A stretch of 64,000 nt of DNA from Prochilodus magdalenae (Eukaryota; Chordata; Actinopteri; Characiformes; Prochilodontidae). The translations under genes and the position numbers were made by a program. Shown here in pieces: positions 34,426 through 46,150 of this stretch (positions within the stretch are counted from its first letter, which is position 1; the number at the start of each line of letters is the position of its first letter). Where the stretch lies: the NCBI GenBank assembly GCA_024036415.1, contig JAMWET010000660.1, positions 204,001-268,000 on the forward strand, read 5' to 3'. The notes beneath the pieces were generated by a model. The model had not been told where the DNA came from. It was given only the letters and a program-made list of their open reading frames with translations, and did no database searches.

Positions 34426-35370
34426 ACGCCCCACCACCTTATTTTTAAAAGGTACCCTATTATCCCCAGGATATTGACATCTACCTATAGATATTTACAA
34501 TTAGCACAGATTCACACAGTGATGCTCAGTTATCAAGACTGTATCAGTTAGTATCCCACCATCCAGATCTGCTCTCTCACTGACTGACAGTTGGGGGGTG
34601 TGCTTATGCAGGGAATGGTCTAGCTTCCTTGACCAAAGCAAAGCCACTCCTGAACTCCTTCCTGAATTTCTCTCCTGTATTGTAAGCTCAGATTGGGGTA
34701 CAGCTCCAACTCACAAATGAGTAGTTAGCTGTAAATACATTTATGTATTAGCAGATATATATAGAGATAGGCGTCTGTGTGTCTGTGTGTAGATAGTGGG
34801 CTTCAGTGCAGGCTGCAAGCCTCTGCCTGGCCTCTAATTGGTAGCATTTGATTACTGTTCCAATAGAGGGCTGTATTCAGCTGAGGCTGATTTAATGACT
34901 AATGCCACATCCTCTTCCACTGCCCCACACCTGCTGCACTCCTCTCTGTTGGTGACGTCGGTGTGAGTGAATGTGTTCAGCTTTGTCAGAGGAGTAGGCT
35001 GAGTTTCTACTGCTGTTTTGTAGGGCTATAAAACATTTCTTCAGTTTCAGCTTCCCCAGGTAAAATTTTACAGCTCTGATGCTTGATGTTGCGGACATTC
35101 GTCTCACAGCTGGCACCATCCTTTTAAACATTTGAGTGGTGACTCAAGGCTACAGTTTTAGGATCCAAAACATCCTAGCTGTAAGTTGCTGATCTACCAT
35201 TAATGGGTAAAACGAAATGGACAACATCTTCCCAGATGCATCTGCTGGAACACTAGAGTGGGATTGGGGAAGGGAACGAATGCAGTAGATTAATGTTCTG
35301 GTTGGGAACATGCACAAAGTGCCCCAGTGAAAGCACATTCAAGTCTGTGTAAAGCTTAAAAAACATAGAC
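34426..35370. other. No gene recognised
   Basis: Unclassified DNA. Minus-strand frames at 34892-35131 and 35150-35338 have no domain. A small TATATATAGAGATAG and GTGTGTCTGTGTGT patch is at 34755-34790. Confidence 0.35.
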
Positions 35371-35668
35371 CCACTGGCCACTTCATTAGGTACACCTTCT
35401 TGTATCCACACTCATTGACGATTTTAAAAGCTCCACAGACTGTAGCCCATCTGTTTCACTCGTACCAGCTCAACCTACACTAACACGCCACCACAACAGG
35501 GTCACTGCAGTGCCGAGAATGATCGTCCACCCACATAATACCTGTTCTGTGGCATTCATGTGGGAGTCCTGGACCATTGAAGAACAGGGTAACAAAGTAT
35601 ATACATCCTATGTGGTAAGTGGAGCTGATACAATGGACAATGAGGGTAGATACAATGAGGTGCCCGGT
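35371..35668 (+). mobile_element. MITE with GGCCACTTCATTAGGTACACC-type ends
   Basis: The left end, CACTGGCCACTTCATTAGGT, is the reverse complement (with substitutions) of the right end ACAATGAGGTGCCCGGTG. Inside, AACACGCCACCACAAC, CACTGCAGTGCCGAGAATGA and GTCCTGGACCATTGAAGAAC match the abundant fish element also seen in part at 29880 and 47297. No coding sequence. Superfamily possibly hAT, by inference. Confidence 0.65.
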
Positions 35669-36337
35669 GGGTTTTGAGTTTGTCAGACCACAGAAAAATT
35701 TAGTGATTGACAATTTGAATGATGTAAAAACACAAAAATATATCAAATTCACTTTCTAAATCATGAGCAAATAAGCTGTAGGCTCTAAACTGCTGAGGGT
35801 TCATGCACTAAAGATGCTGAAATTGTGGGAGGGATGCTGCCTGAATTAAATACCAACGTGCCCTGAGAAATGGACGCTCCGTCTAGCAGCTTCACTGAAC
35901 CTGTACAACCATGTTTGCACAACATGTTTAAGCCACCACAGCTAGAATCCAGTTCAGAGGACACTGACCTACCTGAGAAGTTAGCGAAGGTGGTTCTGTC
36001 TGAGCAGGAGGCAAGGCTCACAGTGTGAAATTTAGCCACTGGGTACTGGCCTAGCTGATGCTAATGCGCTCTAGTCTTTATAGCATTATAGAGTTGGGCA
36101 AGGGGACATCCTAGATGTGGGTCCAGTCATGTACCCCTGATTTCAGGACCACTCACATATTGAACACAGAAATTATTATAAAGAGTTAAACTTCACAATT
36201 TAGTGGCACTTAGTCTTTTCACATGCTTGCAGCAGGTGTTTTCTGATGTGCACATGTTTAGAATTTTTTTATTTTATTTAATCCACCATCATTTACAAAG
36301 CTCTTCAGACAAAAAAATATTTGTCTCCTTGTGTGTT
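35669..36337. other. No gene or repeat recognised
   Basis: Unclassified. The minus-strand frame at 35785-36039 lacks a domain. Confidence 0.35.
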
Positions 36338-36753
36338 TGGGGTAGTAGTAGCTTCAGGCTTCTGTAGATGGCACTGCATGAGGATGATGAACCTATAAAT
36401 ACCTGTGGGGTGTGAGTGACAGGATCCATAGATAGAGAAGAGGTGGTCCAGTGCAGTAAATGTCTGGTGTGGAAAAAGGCTCCAAAGTAGATGTTAATGA
36501 TTGGCTAAAAGGAGTGACTGCATTTGAACATGACAAAGACCATAGTGTAAAGTAAGTAGCTGAATCTGCAGGTGTATGGAGGTGTAAAGTCATTCAGGTC
36601 TACCAGCAGTGACTAAAATCCAAATCAACAACACATTCTCAGGGAAAAAAATACAAGGAAGGCATCCACCAAATTTGGCCCAACTGCACAATTCTTTAAA
36701 GCAAGAGTGTCTGAACATTGATGTGGCCTACGTCCAGAAACTTGTCCAGTCCA
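36338..36753 (+). mobile_element. Non-autonomous Tc1 derivative N2, copy B
   Basis: Begins with GCTTCAGGCTTCTGTAGATG and GATGAACCTATAAATACCTG. It continues through GTCATTCAGGTCTACCAGC to a Tc1 C-terminal relic (around 36655-36750: RHPPNLAQLHNSLKQECLN, AYVQKLVQSS). A TG microsatellite follows at once and replaces its 3' end. Confidence 0.75.
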
Positions 36754-36787
36754 GTGTGTGTGTGTGTGTGTGTGTGTGTTTGTGTGT
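36754..36787. repeat. (TG)n microsatellite
   Basis: A nearly pure GT/TG run of about 34 bp at the broken edge of the Tc1 derivative. Confidence 0.95.
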
Positions 36788-37884
36788 TTAGTAGTAGTAG
36801 TATTCGTCCCCCATTACTGATGCCCACTGTCTGTAAAGCACTTTGAACCACCGATGTAATAAAAGGTGCTCTATAACTAAACATTCATTAATAATCGTTA
36901 TATTCTGCTCCACTCAATCCTGCCATATTGTTTTTGATCTCCAATTATGACAAAGTCATCTGAATGTGGAAAATAACAACACCTTTCTGATCACTTCTGA
37001 GCTCTCTACAGGCATGCTTTAAATCCTCACCATGCTTTGTGCAGCAGCCGTTCATGTGATGTGGTGTGTGTGTCACACTGGCAGAACCTATCAGAGTGTT
37101 TAAAAAGATGCACACAACAAGCAGTTGGCACTTTGTGTTTTGAGCGGCCATGGTCCACTGAGCCCACAATGCTCTCCTTGCCTGTCCTCTCCCTCTAAAG
37201 CGTTCCTTCTCCTCTGTAAAAAGCCTCTTTTAGCATAATGAAACGTAGGAACCGATCACTGAGAACTCAAACCGAATGCAGGCTGACACCTAGTATATTT
37301 CCTAGTTGGAGGCCAGTCTAATGCGCTTTATATTCACATCCGCTCTCATAACCACGTAAATAGAAGCAGGCGAGCCATGCAGATGCTCCCCACCCAAGTC
37401 ACTTATTTTAGTAATTTACACACACACACAAACACATGAGCACGGACTGCAATCAAGCAGTATGCCTGCAGTCAGCCCTCTGTTTAATAACACCACATAC
37501 AATAAAACCCATGTGCTATAGAGGTCCATATGGCAAATAGGATAGCCCTATTCATCATATAGCCATACCAGGCATGTATACTGCAGCTGTCTAAAAAAAG
37601 TGTTTCTCTAAAATAGTACCTTTAGATCAGACAGAAAAATCATTAGCTTTAGTTGTAAGTAAACTAGTTGTAAGAGAACTATTATGTATAATAATATATA
37701 AACATACATTATATATAATAATATATATTATTTAACTTATATAATTAAACCTGTTGGACATTTTTTTTTTGTTTATTCTTCATTGTTTTGACAACAATTT
37801 GCCTTTATCACACAAAATGTCTTCTTTTGATTTAGTTTTGTCCCTCTATACACTCACTTATTTTTTTTTTCAGAATAATATCTG
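36788..37884. other. No gene recognised
   Basis: Unclassified DNA. AT-rich at 37670-37760. The 37190-37330 part is balanced and repeat-free. No exon signal. Confidence 0.35.
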
Positions 37885-38219
37885 CAATATTAGTCAAAAG
37901 TTTAGACACCCCCAACTAAATGGATGTTTGTTGGTTAGTTTTAAGACTCAATAGGCTTACACTTGACAGTCCAACTGATGAGATGTCTAAAACAACACAT
38001 ATTCTGATATACCACATGTACTCTTGATGCACCACAGTGTTATATTTCTGCCATATCTCCACCTCTAATGTATATTTAGTTGTGTTAAAAATTTTTGATC
38101 TATTCTCTGCAATCTTTAAAAGCTCTAGTTCCCCTTTCAGTTTAGTGAATATTCTTGATGGACAAACCAATAGAATTGCTCCAAAACTGCTGAGTAATAA
38201 ACCTTGTAATATCAGCCTC
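37885..38219 (+). mobile_element. Tc1-like element, left part
   Basis: ATTAGTCAAAAGTTTAGACA CCCCC is a Tc1-type terminal motif. The matching opposite end, ATGCTTTTGACTGGTACTG, occurs at 39270-39290. Between them sits an L2 LINE end, so I read this as one Tc1-like remnant split in two. No transposase is readable in either piece. Confidence 0.5.
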
Positions 38220-39135
38220 CACAGCGCATTAGGAAAGATGTTTTATTCTACAACATCCGGAGGATACGACCCTTCCTCTCTCAGGAAGCCACCCAGCTGC
38301 TTGTCCAGTCTCTGGTCATTGCAAGGCTAGACTACTGCAACTCGCTCCTGACTGGTCTTCCTCTGCGGGCCATCAGGCCCTTGCAACTTGTCAAGAATGC
38401 TGCAGCCCGTCTCATCTTCAATCTTCCAAAGTGCACCCACGTCACTCCACTGCTGCGCTCCCTTCATTGGCTTCCTGACGTTGCCCATATCAGATTTAAA
38501 ACTGTGATGCTGGCCTACAAAGACAAGAATGGACCAGTGCCTCCCTACCTTATGGCAATGGTGAAGAGTCGAGCTGTACCTCGAGCCCTTCGTGCTTCAA
38601 TACAACTCGACTCGAACCGCCATCCCTGAGGACTCATGGAAGACAAGCGTCCAGACTCTTCTCTGTCCTGGCTCCCAGATGGTGGAATGAACTCCCACTG
38701 GGCGTCAGAACAGCGGAGTCTCTCGCGGTCTTCAAACGCAGACTGAAGACCCATCTCTTCGTAATGCACTTAAGTGAGTGAGCTCAGAGGTGTAAGTTGT
38801 GTGTATCGTGCTGCACTTTAATAACCTTTGTGTTGCACTTATAATGACCCTCTTCAATGTGTATTGTGTTGCACTTATAATGACCTCTTCTCCTCTATAG
38901 AAATGAGCGCTGGGCTGGGGTTGCCAGGTAATGCTTTACTTGCCCTATGTCTGCGTATTAATCTCTAGGTACCAGCACTGGCCCCCTGTTAGGGCAGTGT
39001 CTGAGCTCGTGGTGAGTTCTAGGCTCTAAACTTCCTACTAGCTGGAATATTATCCAACGGAACACTAAGCACGGTTGTAAGTCGCTCTGGATAAGAGCGT
39101 CTGCTAAATGCCTTAAATGTAAATGTAAATGTAAT
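38220..39135 (+). pseudogene. L2 LINE 3' end with reverse-transcriptase C-terminus
   Basis: One frame from about 38250 reads NIRRIRPFLSQEATQLL, then ARLDYCNSLLTGLPLRAIRP, AAARLIFNLPKCTHVTPLLR and SLHWLPDVAHIRFKTVMLAY. This is the region after the RT palm/thumb in fish L2 elements. The frame breaks near 38600. Reading resumes with LFSVLAPRWWNELPLGVRTA and FKRRLKTHLF before the stop. The 3' UTR ends in GTCGCTCTGGATAAGAGCGT then CTGCTAAATGCC and an (ATGTAA)n tail. It is 5'-truncated and inactive. Confidence 0.9.
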
Positions 39136-39293
39136 GTTTTAATCTCCTGTAAAGTCCCAGGATTTTAAGATGGACTGCATAACTCCATGACTGCTACTTT
39201 CTAGATTGACATCTTTTATTTTAAGCATGAAACATAGGGAGAACCTTCTATGAGTAGCCATGTCTATGCTTTTGACTGGTACTGCACAGAGAG
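39136..39293 (+). mobile_element. Tc1-like element, right part
   Basis: ATGCTTTTGACTGGTACTGC near 39270 is the opposite terminal motif to that at 37890. It lies directly after the L2 tail. Confidence 0.45.
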
Positions 39294-39461
39294 GCAGTCT
39301 AAGTCTGCATAAGGATGCTACATTGGATAGCCTGTTTTAGGGATTGTGTTTATATTTTAGGGTGGTCCACAATCTCCTTGTGGATGATATCTGCATTCTG
39401 GACTGTACACAGCTGTGGTCTTTGATTGTAAGGCAGTTTTATTGTATCATCATTGTACCTA

Positions 39462-39538
39462 CTCACCAAGATTCATTCCAGTTGGCTGATTCTTCTGGGT
39501 GCAGCTATTTGTGATACTGTTCTTCTGATGATGAGCGT
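39462..39538 (-). mobile_element. Tc1 derivative N1, end fragment (copy D)
   Basis: CTTCTGGGTGCAGCTATTTG and GTTCTTCTGATGATGAGCGT correspond to the terminal inverted repeat of family N1. The rest of the copy is not recognisable. Confidence 0.65.
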
Positions 39539-39599
39539 GGGTAGCTAATCTAACCTGAAAGACCACAGTTCAGCTCCTGGGTGCTTGGTTTGTACCTAG

Positions 39600-40361
39600 A
39601 ATGCACGTGTACTGAACAGTACATGCTCGTCTCTCTCTGGCACCAGCAGAGTGGCTGTGTTAAAGGATTGTCTCATTAGACAAAACAAGACCATCTCCCG
39701 GCACGCTTTAAGAAGCGGGCGAGTGAATGAGACATCTGTCCTGGCGTGTGCGGCTCTTCCCTATAAAGCCCTGTATTGTGCCTCCTTCTCCATCGTGCTT
39801 CCTCCTCGGGGGAGCCGGTGCCAGCCCTGCTTCCCACAAGGCACTGGGGCACCAGGCTGCCACTTACAGCGCTGTGGGGTGGGCCAGCAGTGCGAGAGGA
39901 AACGAGTGCTGTGTAATTTACTTCGGAGGATATTGACGCCCCCTCTGTAATTTCCCCTCTAACTCTTGTGTTATTTCCAACTACAAAAATGGACTTTATT
40001 AACCCCTGCCATTTTAGGCTTCTTCTTTCTTCCACATCTCTCTCTCTTTCTCCCTCTCCTCTCCTCTCCAGCTCTCGCTCACTGTGAGGCCACTCAGAGG
40101 AAGTGTCTGCAAAAGCTGCATCTGCCGGCCTTTTCACGGAGCAGCAGCCTTCCTTTTAACGGCCAAAGTCTGGAGTACAATCTTTCATCCTGTCATGTAA
40201 TGAGTGAGAAATGCGTCTAAATTGATTACCGGCGGGTGGTGCTGAGGGGGGGGGACTCAGTGACATTTTCACAAGAAGGTTTTTTTTCCTTGTTTCGTGG
40301 TTGAATGTCACTTCAGTGCATCACAGCTTCCAATTCGGTAAAGAACAAACAACTTCCCTTA
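39600..40361. other. Unique-looking block, candidate regulatory DNA
   Basis: GC-richer than average and without repeat motifs (GGCACGCTTTAAGAAGCGGG, TTTACTTCGGAGGATATTG). Opposing frames of 99-153 codons overlap here (39651-39950 plus, 39676-40137 minus). They show no domain and a composition explained by GA/TC-rich DNA. Confidence 0.3.
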
Positions 40362-40407
40362 TCTCTCTCTCTCTCTCTCTCTCCCTCTCTCTCTCTCTCT
40401 ATCTCCC
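40362..40407. repeat. (TC)n microsatellite
   Basis: A CT run with one CCC interruption. Confidence 0.93.
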
Positions 40408-40722
40408 CTCGCCTGCAACCCCTCCGGCATAAGCAAAACGTACAGCTCATTTACATCCAGCAAATACTTCATGAAGCCTGTGATATGCGGTTTACCTTTT
40501 TTTCCCGGTGTCCCTGTCCTCCTCGCTGCGCCGAAGTTTGCCGCGATCAATTTCCAGCTTCAGTGAGGATGAAGAAAGATAGAGGGAGAAAATTGGAAGT
40601 TTGGTTTAAAATGCAGACGGGCCCTGGCTTTCTGCTTGACGGCCTGTGACATCTCCCCGCGTCACACTTTGCATGGCAGAATAGGTGCTTGTAATAGAAT
40701 TCTCCCTGCAGAGGAGGTTAAT
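40408..40722. other. Candidate conserved non-coding block
   Basis: Balanced DNA with GCAGAATAGGTGCTTGTAAT and GGAGGTTAATTACATTTC, flanked by CT microsatellites. No coding signal. Confidence 0.25.
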
Positions 40723-40748
40723 TACATTTCTTTCTTTTTCTCCCTCTT

Positions 40749-40781
<33 letters not shown>

Positions 40782-40782
40782 G
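40723..40782. repeat. (TC)n-rich microsatellite
   Basis: TTTCTTTTTCTCCCTC grades into a CT dinucleotide run. Confidence 0.93.
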
Positions 40783-41107
40783 TGCACCTTCGGTTAAGGA
40801 GGGGAAAAAAAAGGGAGAAAAACACAGTGTCAGTGACAGTATAGCCTGGCTGTCAATGTGGAGGTGGCAGATTTAATTCCAGGTTAATTTGTGACATCAC
40901 GCTGCGGTCGTGGTGCTGGCCTACAGGGCCATGGGGGGTTGAGTGACAGGACTCAGCCTAAGGGGTGGGGTACCTTACCACATCTGGTGCTGGACTGGAC
41001 TGGGTGTTGCAGGTATTTATAGTCTGATTGCGGGATGTATTTTTGATGGAAACAACTAACAGACATGGTGCTTACTACTTCAGCTACCTAACATCACTTT
41101 CAAAATG
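40783..41107. other. No gene or clear repeat
   Basis: Unclassified DNA. GCAGGTATTTATAGTCTGAT near 41010 faintly recalls the N2 Tc1 derivative, but not enough to call. Confidence 0.3.
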
Positions 41108-41690
41108 TCATAACTGATCCGCAGTGGACAAAGTACACACACCATGTAGTTGAGTTAAAGTAGAGATCCCCAAGGTAAAATACTCCAATAGTAAAAGTAG
41201 AAGTTCCTCTACTGGAGTAAAAGTACTAAAGTATTTACCTTCAAATCTACTTAAGTATGGAGAGTAACAGCAGCATGATTTATTATGGCTCTAATGTCCT
41301 ATTATCATTCCTGGAACAGGACTCTTAATCAGCTCATTTTAGGAGAGACTCTAGTGTCTCTCTCAGTCCACCAGTCTTTAATAGAAGGATATTAATTAGT
41401 CTGAGACAGATGTCTATTCAAACTATCATAAGCACAGAACACTGAAGGAGAACCGTTTCCATTAGCTAGATCCAAGTTCTGTCCAACAGGTCAAAACCAG
41501 CTCAAAATAAAGCAACTGCTATATCCTGATTGATGGACTCGCTTCATTTCTTTTCTTTACGTTTTTATGTTTACATCAGCAAAAAGGAAGGACTGGTTTG
41601 GTCATAATGTATAAACAGTAAGATATTAGACTTTAAAATATAGTGGAGCTAAAGTTACAAAGACCCACAGAATGGAAATACTTCAGCACA
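41108..41690 (+). mobile_element. hAT-like non-autonomous element
   Basis: CGCAGTGGACAAAGTACACA, GTAGTTGAGTTAAAGTAGAG, GTAAAAGTAGAAGTTCCTCT and GAGTAAAAGTACTAAAGTAT are the left-side motifs of a well-known fish element made of 'AGTAAAAGTAC' repeats and starting CAGTGG. The right end was not found, and the 54-bp array begins at its right side. No transposase. Confidence 0.55.
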
Positions 41691-41698
41691 GATACACC

Positions 41699-42300
41699 AA
41701 AACACTATTTACACTAACACATTACACTTACTGAGTTACTGTACACCAACACACTACTTACAGTACACTAACACATTACACTTACTGAGTTACTGTACAC
41801 CAACACACTACTTACAGCACACTAACACATTACACTTACTGAGTTACTGTACACCAACACACTACTCACAGTACACTAACACATTACACTTACTGAGTTA
41901 CTGTACACCAACACACTACTTGCAGCACACTAACACATTACACTTACTGAGTTACTGTACACCAACACACTACTCACAGTACACTAACACATTACACTTA
42001 CTGAGTTACTGTACACCAACACACTACTTGCAGCACACTAACACATTACACTTACTGAGTTACTGTACACCAACACACTACTTACAGTACACTAACACAT
42101 TACACTTACTGAGTTACTGTACACCAACACACTACTTACAGCACACTAACACTCTACACTTACTGAGTTACTGTACACCAACACACTACTTACAGTACAC
42201 TAACACATTACACTTACTGAGTTACTGTACACCAACACACTACTTACAGCACACTAACGCATTACACTTACTGAGTTACTGTACACCAACACACTACTAG
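41699..42300. repeat. 54-bp tandem array with alternating variants, ~11 copies
   Basis: The unit includes ACACCAACACACTACTTACA and ATTACACTTACTGAGTTACTGT. Successive copies alternate strictly between CAGTACACTAAC and CAGCACACTAAC, so the true repeating block is 108 bp. Because 54 is a multiple of three and the unit lacks a stop in one frame, a 126-codon open frame appears at 41920-42300. It is a translation of the repeat (18-residue period), not evidence of a protein. Confidence 0.95.
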
Positions 42301-42849
42301 TTACAATGCTTTTTAATTAAATTCAATTGGACTTGAACTTAGGTGTAATCTCCCACAGTAACCACTTCTGAGCACCTAAAATGTCTTATTAAATTCCCAG
42401 CCCTTTTCTCTGATGTCATCTCTTAACACAGGCCTTATTGCCCGCCTTTAAAGTCAATCCAAAACCTAATCTTAATGTCAGTATAACGCTAACCCTTAAC
42501 CTAATTCTACTGCTAAACCTGGCATTAACCAACAAAGTGTCAACAAAAAGTTAAGAATTTGAGCCCCTGTAGAAAAGCTATGAGGAATTCTCACCATGAT
42601 AGGCTAGAGAAAGTTCATTGGCCCACTTTATGTTTGTGTGGGTTTCCTATTTACTGTGAAATGAAAATGTGTTGCTAGAAGTGACCTGCTCTCTTCCCAG
42701 TCATCCTTTATGCTGCTGGGTTCAGATAAAAAGCAATCACTTAAAGTGCTACATTTCCTATGTCTGTCTCTATGCCGGCACCACACTGGTGTCATAAGTG
42801 GGATGGTGCCGTCTCAGTAGAATGGAGAAGAATGGTGCTAGTATAAACT
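42301..42849. other. No gene or repeat recognised
   Basis: Unclassified DNA with no coding or mobile-element signal. Confidence 0.4.
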
Positions 42850-43290
42850 CAACATTGAAATGGGAGCAAAGACGGAACCCAGCCAAAGAGTTGCGGGTGG
42901 AAACTATTGCGGAGAAAGAAGCACTATGAGGCTCATCACAGGAGCGCAGACAAACATCAGCAGCAAGGACCTAATGGCAGAGCAGCGTGGTGGGCCTTGG
43001 CTCTCCACTGACACTTTGAGCAGGTGCCAGTTGTGCAGTTGGCCATGGTAGAGAGTGCGCATAGCAGCAAGCTTACCGCCATCAATAACATGGTGGGTGG
43101 CCGAGTAAGTGGGCAGTGGACAAGAGAGCACCATTGCTGCTCCCACTGCCCCAGTAGCATAAGAAGTGATGCAGCAAGTTGCGAGCTGGCCGCAATGCTC
43201 AATCTCTCTGCTTCAGTGTCACAAAGGAGGGAATGCAGCCCCCAGCTACATGTGGCAGAGGAGTGCAATATCTACTTAGGAATTTGAAGG
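42850..43290. other. GC-richer island with overlapping open frames on both strands
   Basis: Four frames of 63-103 codons overlap here (42860-43051 and 43024-43287 plus; 42904-43146 and 42957-43268 minus). No start context, domain or splice signal favours any of them. I do not recognise the sequence. It could be a fragment of an unknown repeat or a retrocopy, or chance. Confidence 0.3.
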
Positions 43291-43317
43291 CATGCAAAGC
43301 ATCAAACTCATCTGTGA

Positions 43318-43770
43318 GTTAAATGCACCCAGTACTGTGTAACACCTCCACAAGGTCGAAAAACAGCTGTGATGTGATTTTGCATGTACTGGACTGGTTC
43401 TGGTTGTAGGACACATCAGTGTTGAACCACTCTTGCATCAAAGAATTGCCCAATTGATCCAGATTTGGTGGATGCCTTCGCTGGTACGATTCTGAGGAGA
43501 GTTTCCTGTAGACTGGGATTTTTGCCACTGCTGAATGTAAATTCAGCTACTTCCTTCACACTATGACATTTGGCACACCCAAAAGCAATTTTAGCCAATC
43601 ATTAACATCTGCTTTGGATCCATTTTCCACCCATCAAACAAGATATTGATTGCACCTTACCAGCACTTCTCAATCTATAAACCCCGCCACTCACACCCCA
43701 CAGATAATTATAGCCCCATTATCCTTGTGCAGAGCCATCTGCAGGAGCCTGAAGTTACTACCAACTTAAA
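43318..43770 (-). mobile_element. Non-autonomous Tc1 derivative N2, copy C
   Basis: The minus strand encodes MAKIPVYRKLSSESYQRRHP then PNLDQLGNSLMQEWFNTDVS, where the second part is the C-terminal region of a Tc1 transposase fused to a more N-terminal part. The end with CACACCCCACAGATAATTAT and GGAGCCTGAAGTTACTACC matches copies A and B. The catalytic triad is absent. It is the cleanest N2 copy. Confidence 0.8.
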
Positions 43771-46150
43771 CATACAAGATGACTGTTTTTTGGTCCAGTG
43801 AGCTTAGTAAGAAATTAAATGAAAACAAAAAATACAACATCAAAGACATTTAATAACATAATAAAAGGATACAGCCAGATCAGGCATATCAGAATACAAC
43901 TGCCTAAAACATATTTCATTACAGCGCATATTATACAACAAAATATGGCGCACCTTTGTGTTGAGGATTTGGTGTGCCGTTGCCATCCCTACAAAAAAGC
44001 TGTTCTGTTTTGGACCAGTTTGAAGAAGCACTTTATCCTGTATGGCCTCTGTAGAGCAAGAGAGTTTTTTCTAACTCTGGCATATATAATCAGAGCCCCG
44101 CAGGCAGCCTGCCTTTGATCCTCGCTGCTCCCGCTCTATCAGCGTCGCCGCACTGAGGCCTAAGCTGTGAATCGGTCAGGGCCTCCTCTGGGCAGCCACC
44201 GCGCTCCTTTGAGATTAGGATGAGTGGGAGGACCTCCTCCTCAAACCTACAGGGGGCGCCATCTCTGGACTAGCTGAACAGCTCACTGGAGGCCATGGAG
44301 AAGGGGATTTCCTCGAGCTGAGGCAATATGGCTGTCTGCCCAGACATTCTCCAGTAAGTCTGTCTCTCTAAAAATGCTGTCTACTCTTGTTTTCTTCAGT
44401 TTCCTCATTTTCTTCTGGTCTCTATGTGGTTGTTGTCTAGGTTATATGGTTCCAAAGGTTTAATGGGTATGAAACAACTACATTATGGTTAAAAATGTTT
44501 CTCATGGGTTGAAGGACCAGCTCAAGTATCAAAGAGGTCTATAAAGTGCCAGTTGATACAGGAGTACTCTTTGGAGCAGGGCCTCACAAGCTTTTGCTAG
44601 AAGGAACCCAACAAGGCTCAACCCATACTGCTAAATTTGAACCCTGAACTTAACCCAGATCTACTCACATGCACTAATGAGAGATATTCTGGCCGTGTCG
44701 AGTTTTAAGTCCCTAGGATACAAACGCTCGTCTTTATTTGTAGGTTTGTTATTAGCTACAAGACCTGCATTGTACATTGCACTGTGTTTTCCATAGCACA
44801 TACCCCAGATATCTCTATAACTAATTCAGCTTTCGTAACTTACCAACGTGAGTCATTTTTAAAGAGATATGATCTCTAATTTTTTGTACTTTTAGTTAAC
44901 AACTTCAGCTATTAAAGCTAACACACATACTAGCATGCTTCCTATTCAAACTGCATGCTAGCCAGAGTTGCTATGGTTCATGTTGTTTTGCCTTATGCAT
45001 GGTTTTTACAGGGTGGGATTTATGGTTATGTCCTTCAGATCGAAGGCTTTTATTGTAGGAATGGCTCATTATTTGATCTGGTAAACAGACAAGCAGACCA
45101 ACTTTGCTGCACACATTCTGTACAATACTAGAGGTCACATTAATAATAGTTCATGCCAAAGTGTGCAACATTTACATCAGTATGTTCATGACAGATTATA
45201 TCAAAAAACATACTCATAGAACAGTAAAATGTGAAAAACCTGATCTTTTGTTGGGTTGAGTAGCAACAATTGCTTTTTAACTAGATGTTGCCCTAGCCTG
45301 ACTGGCTTTATTACTGTTTGCCACCCATTCTGGTCTACTGTCAGACTTAACCAAAATCACTGTTGAGTAGTTACTGTTGCACTTTTGCAAACTGGTTGAC
45401 TTGGCCAATTGACATACCTGTAAGTGGTAGTAGAGCACTTTTGTTTAGGATCTAAAATGTGATATAAGTAGTCACGTGAGATCCCTCAGGTTGGTACATA
45501 AAGGCCGCCTGCAAACCTCCCTGCTTCAGGGAACCAAAAGTGGTCTGACTAGCACTCTTAGTATCTTTATTTTTAAATGTAAAGCACCTCTTGGAAACTC
45601 ACTCACTCACTCACATTTAGCAGGTTAATCATTCTCCACAAGGTGGTGCCATTATGGAGCAATAGTTCTGCATGCCAGTGACACAGTGTGTCCTTGTAAA
45701 GTGTGTGCATTATGCTGCCAGAGCATAGTATGCAACAAAATGTAAACTACAAGAAATGTGATGCATTGGAGTTCAATTGCTTGTCAGATATAGAAAGCAG
45801 ACTTTCCAGCATTGCTCAATAAATCCTTGTGCACCAAGCCTGTAATGGAAACAGTCGGTCATTCGCATGCCAAGCAGCCTCAAATCTTCTTTTAGAGAAA
45901 GGTCACCATACACTAACACTCTATCACTCTTCCATAAGGCACATTTCTAAAGCTGTACATACAGTATATTAAAGAAAGACCAAATAACCACCATTGGTTC
46001 ACCCAGTCATCATCAATAGTTCCATGCACATTGAATGCAGGCTTGTATATGACTTTGTGTGACTCCAAAAGAATGGATAAGAGGGAAAACCATAAAAAAC
46101 AAAAAACAATAGTGGATCTAATCCAGTGCGGTTAGTCCATCAGAAGCAGC
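43771..46150. other. No gene or clear repeat recognised
   Basis: About 2.4 kb without a recognisable mobile element. The 44080-44330 part is GC-rich and balanced (CCTCGCTGCTCCCGCTCTAT, CAGCGTCGCCGCACTGAGG) and could be regulatory. (ACTC)n at 45598-45615 is minor. Confidence 0.35.

Noticed and set aside
39676..40137. 153-codon minus-strand frame
   Set aside because: The longest non-repeat frame in this part. It has no domain, its composition follows the GA-rich DNA, and an opposing frame overlaps it.
40905..41035. Possible additional N2 copy (GGTATTTATAGTC, GAGTGACAGGACTC)
   Set aside because: Only two short strings agree, in inconsistent order.
41920..42300. 126-codon open frame with an 18-residue repeat
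   Set aside because: It is a direct translation of the 54-bp tandem array. The unit length is a multiple of three and happens to lack stops; there is no start context or domain.
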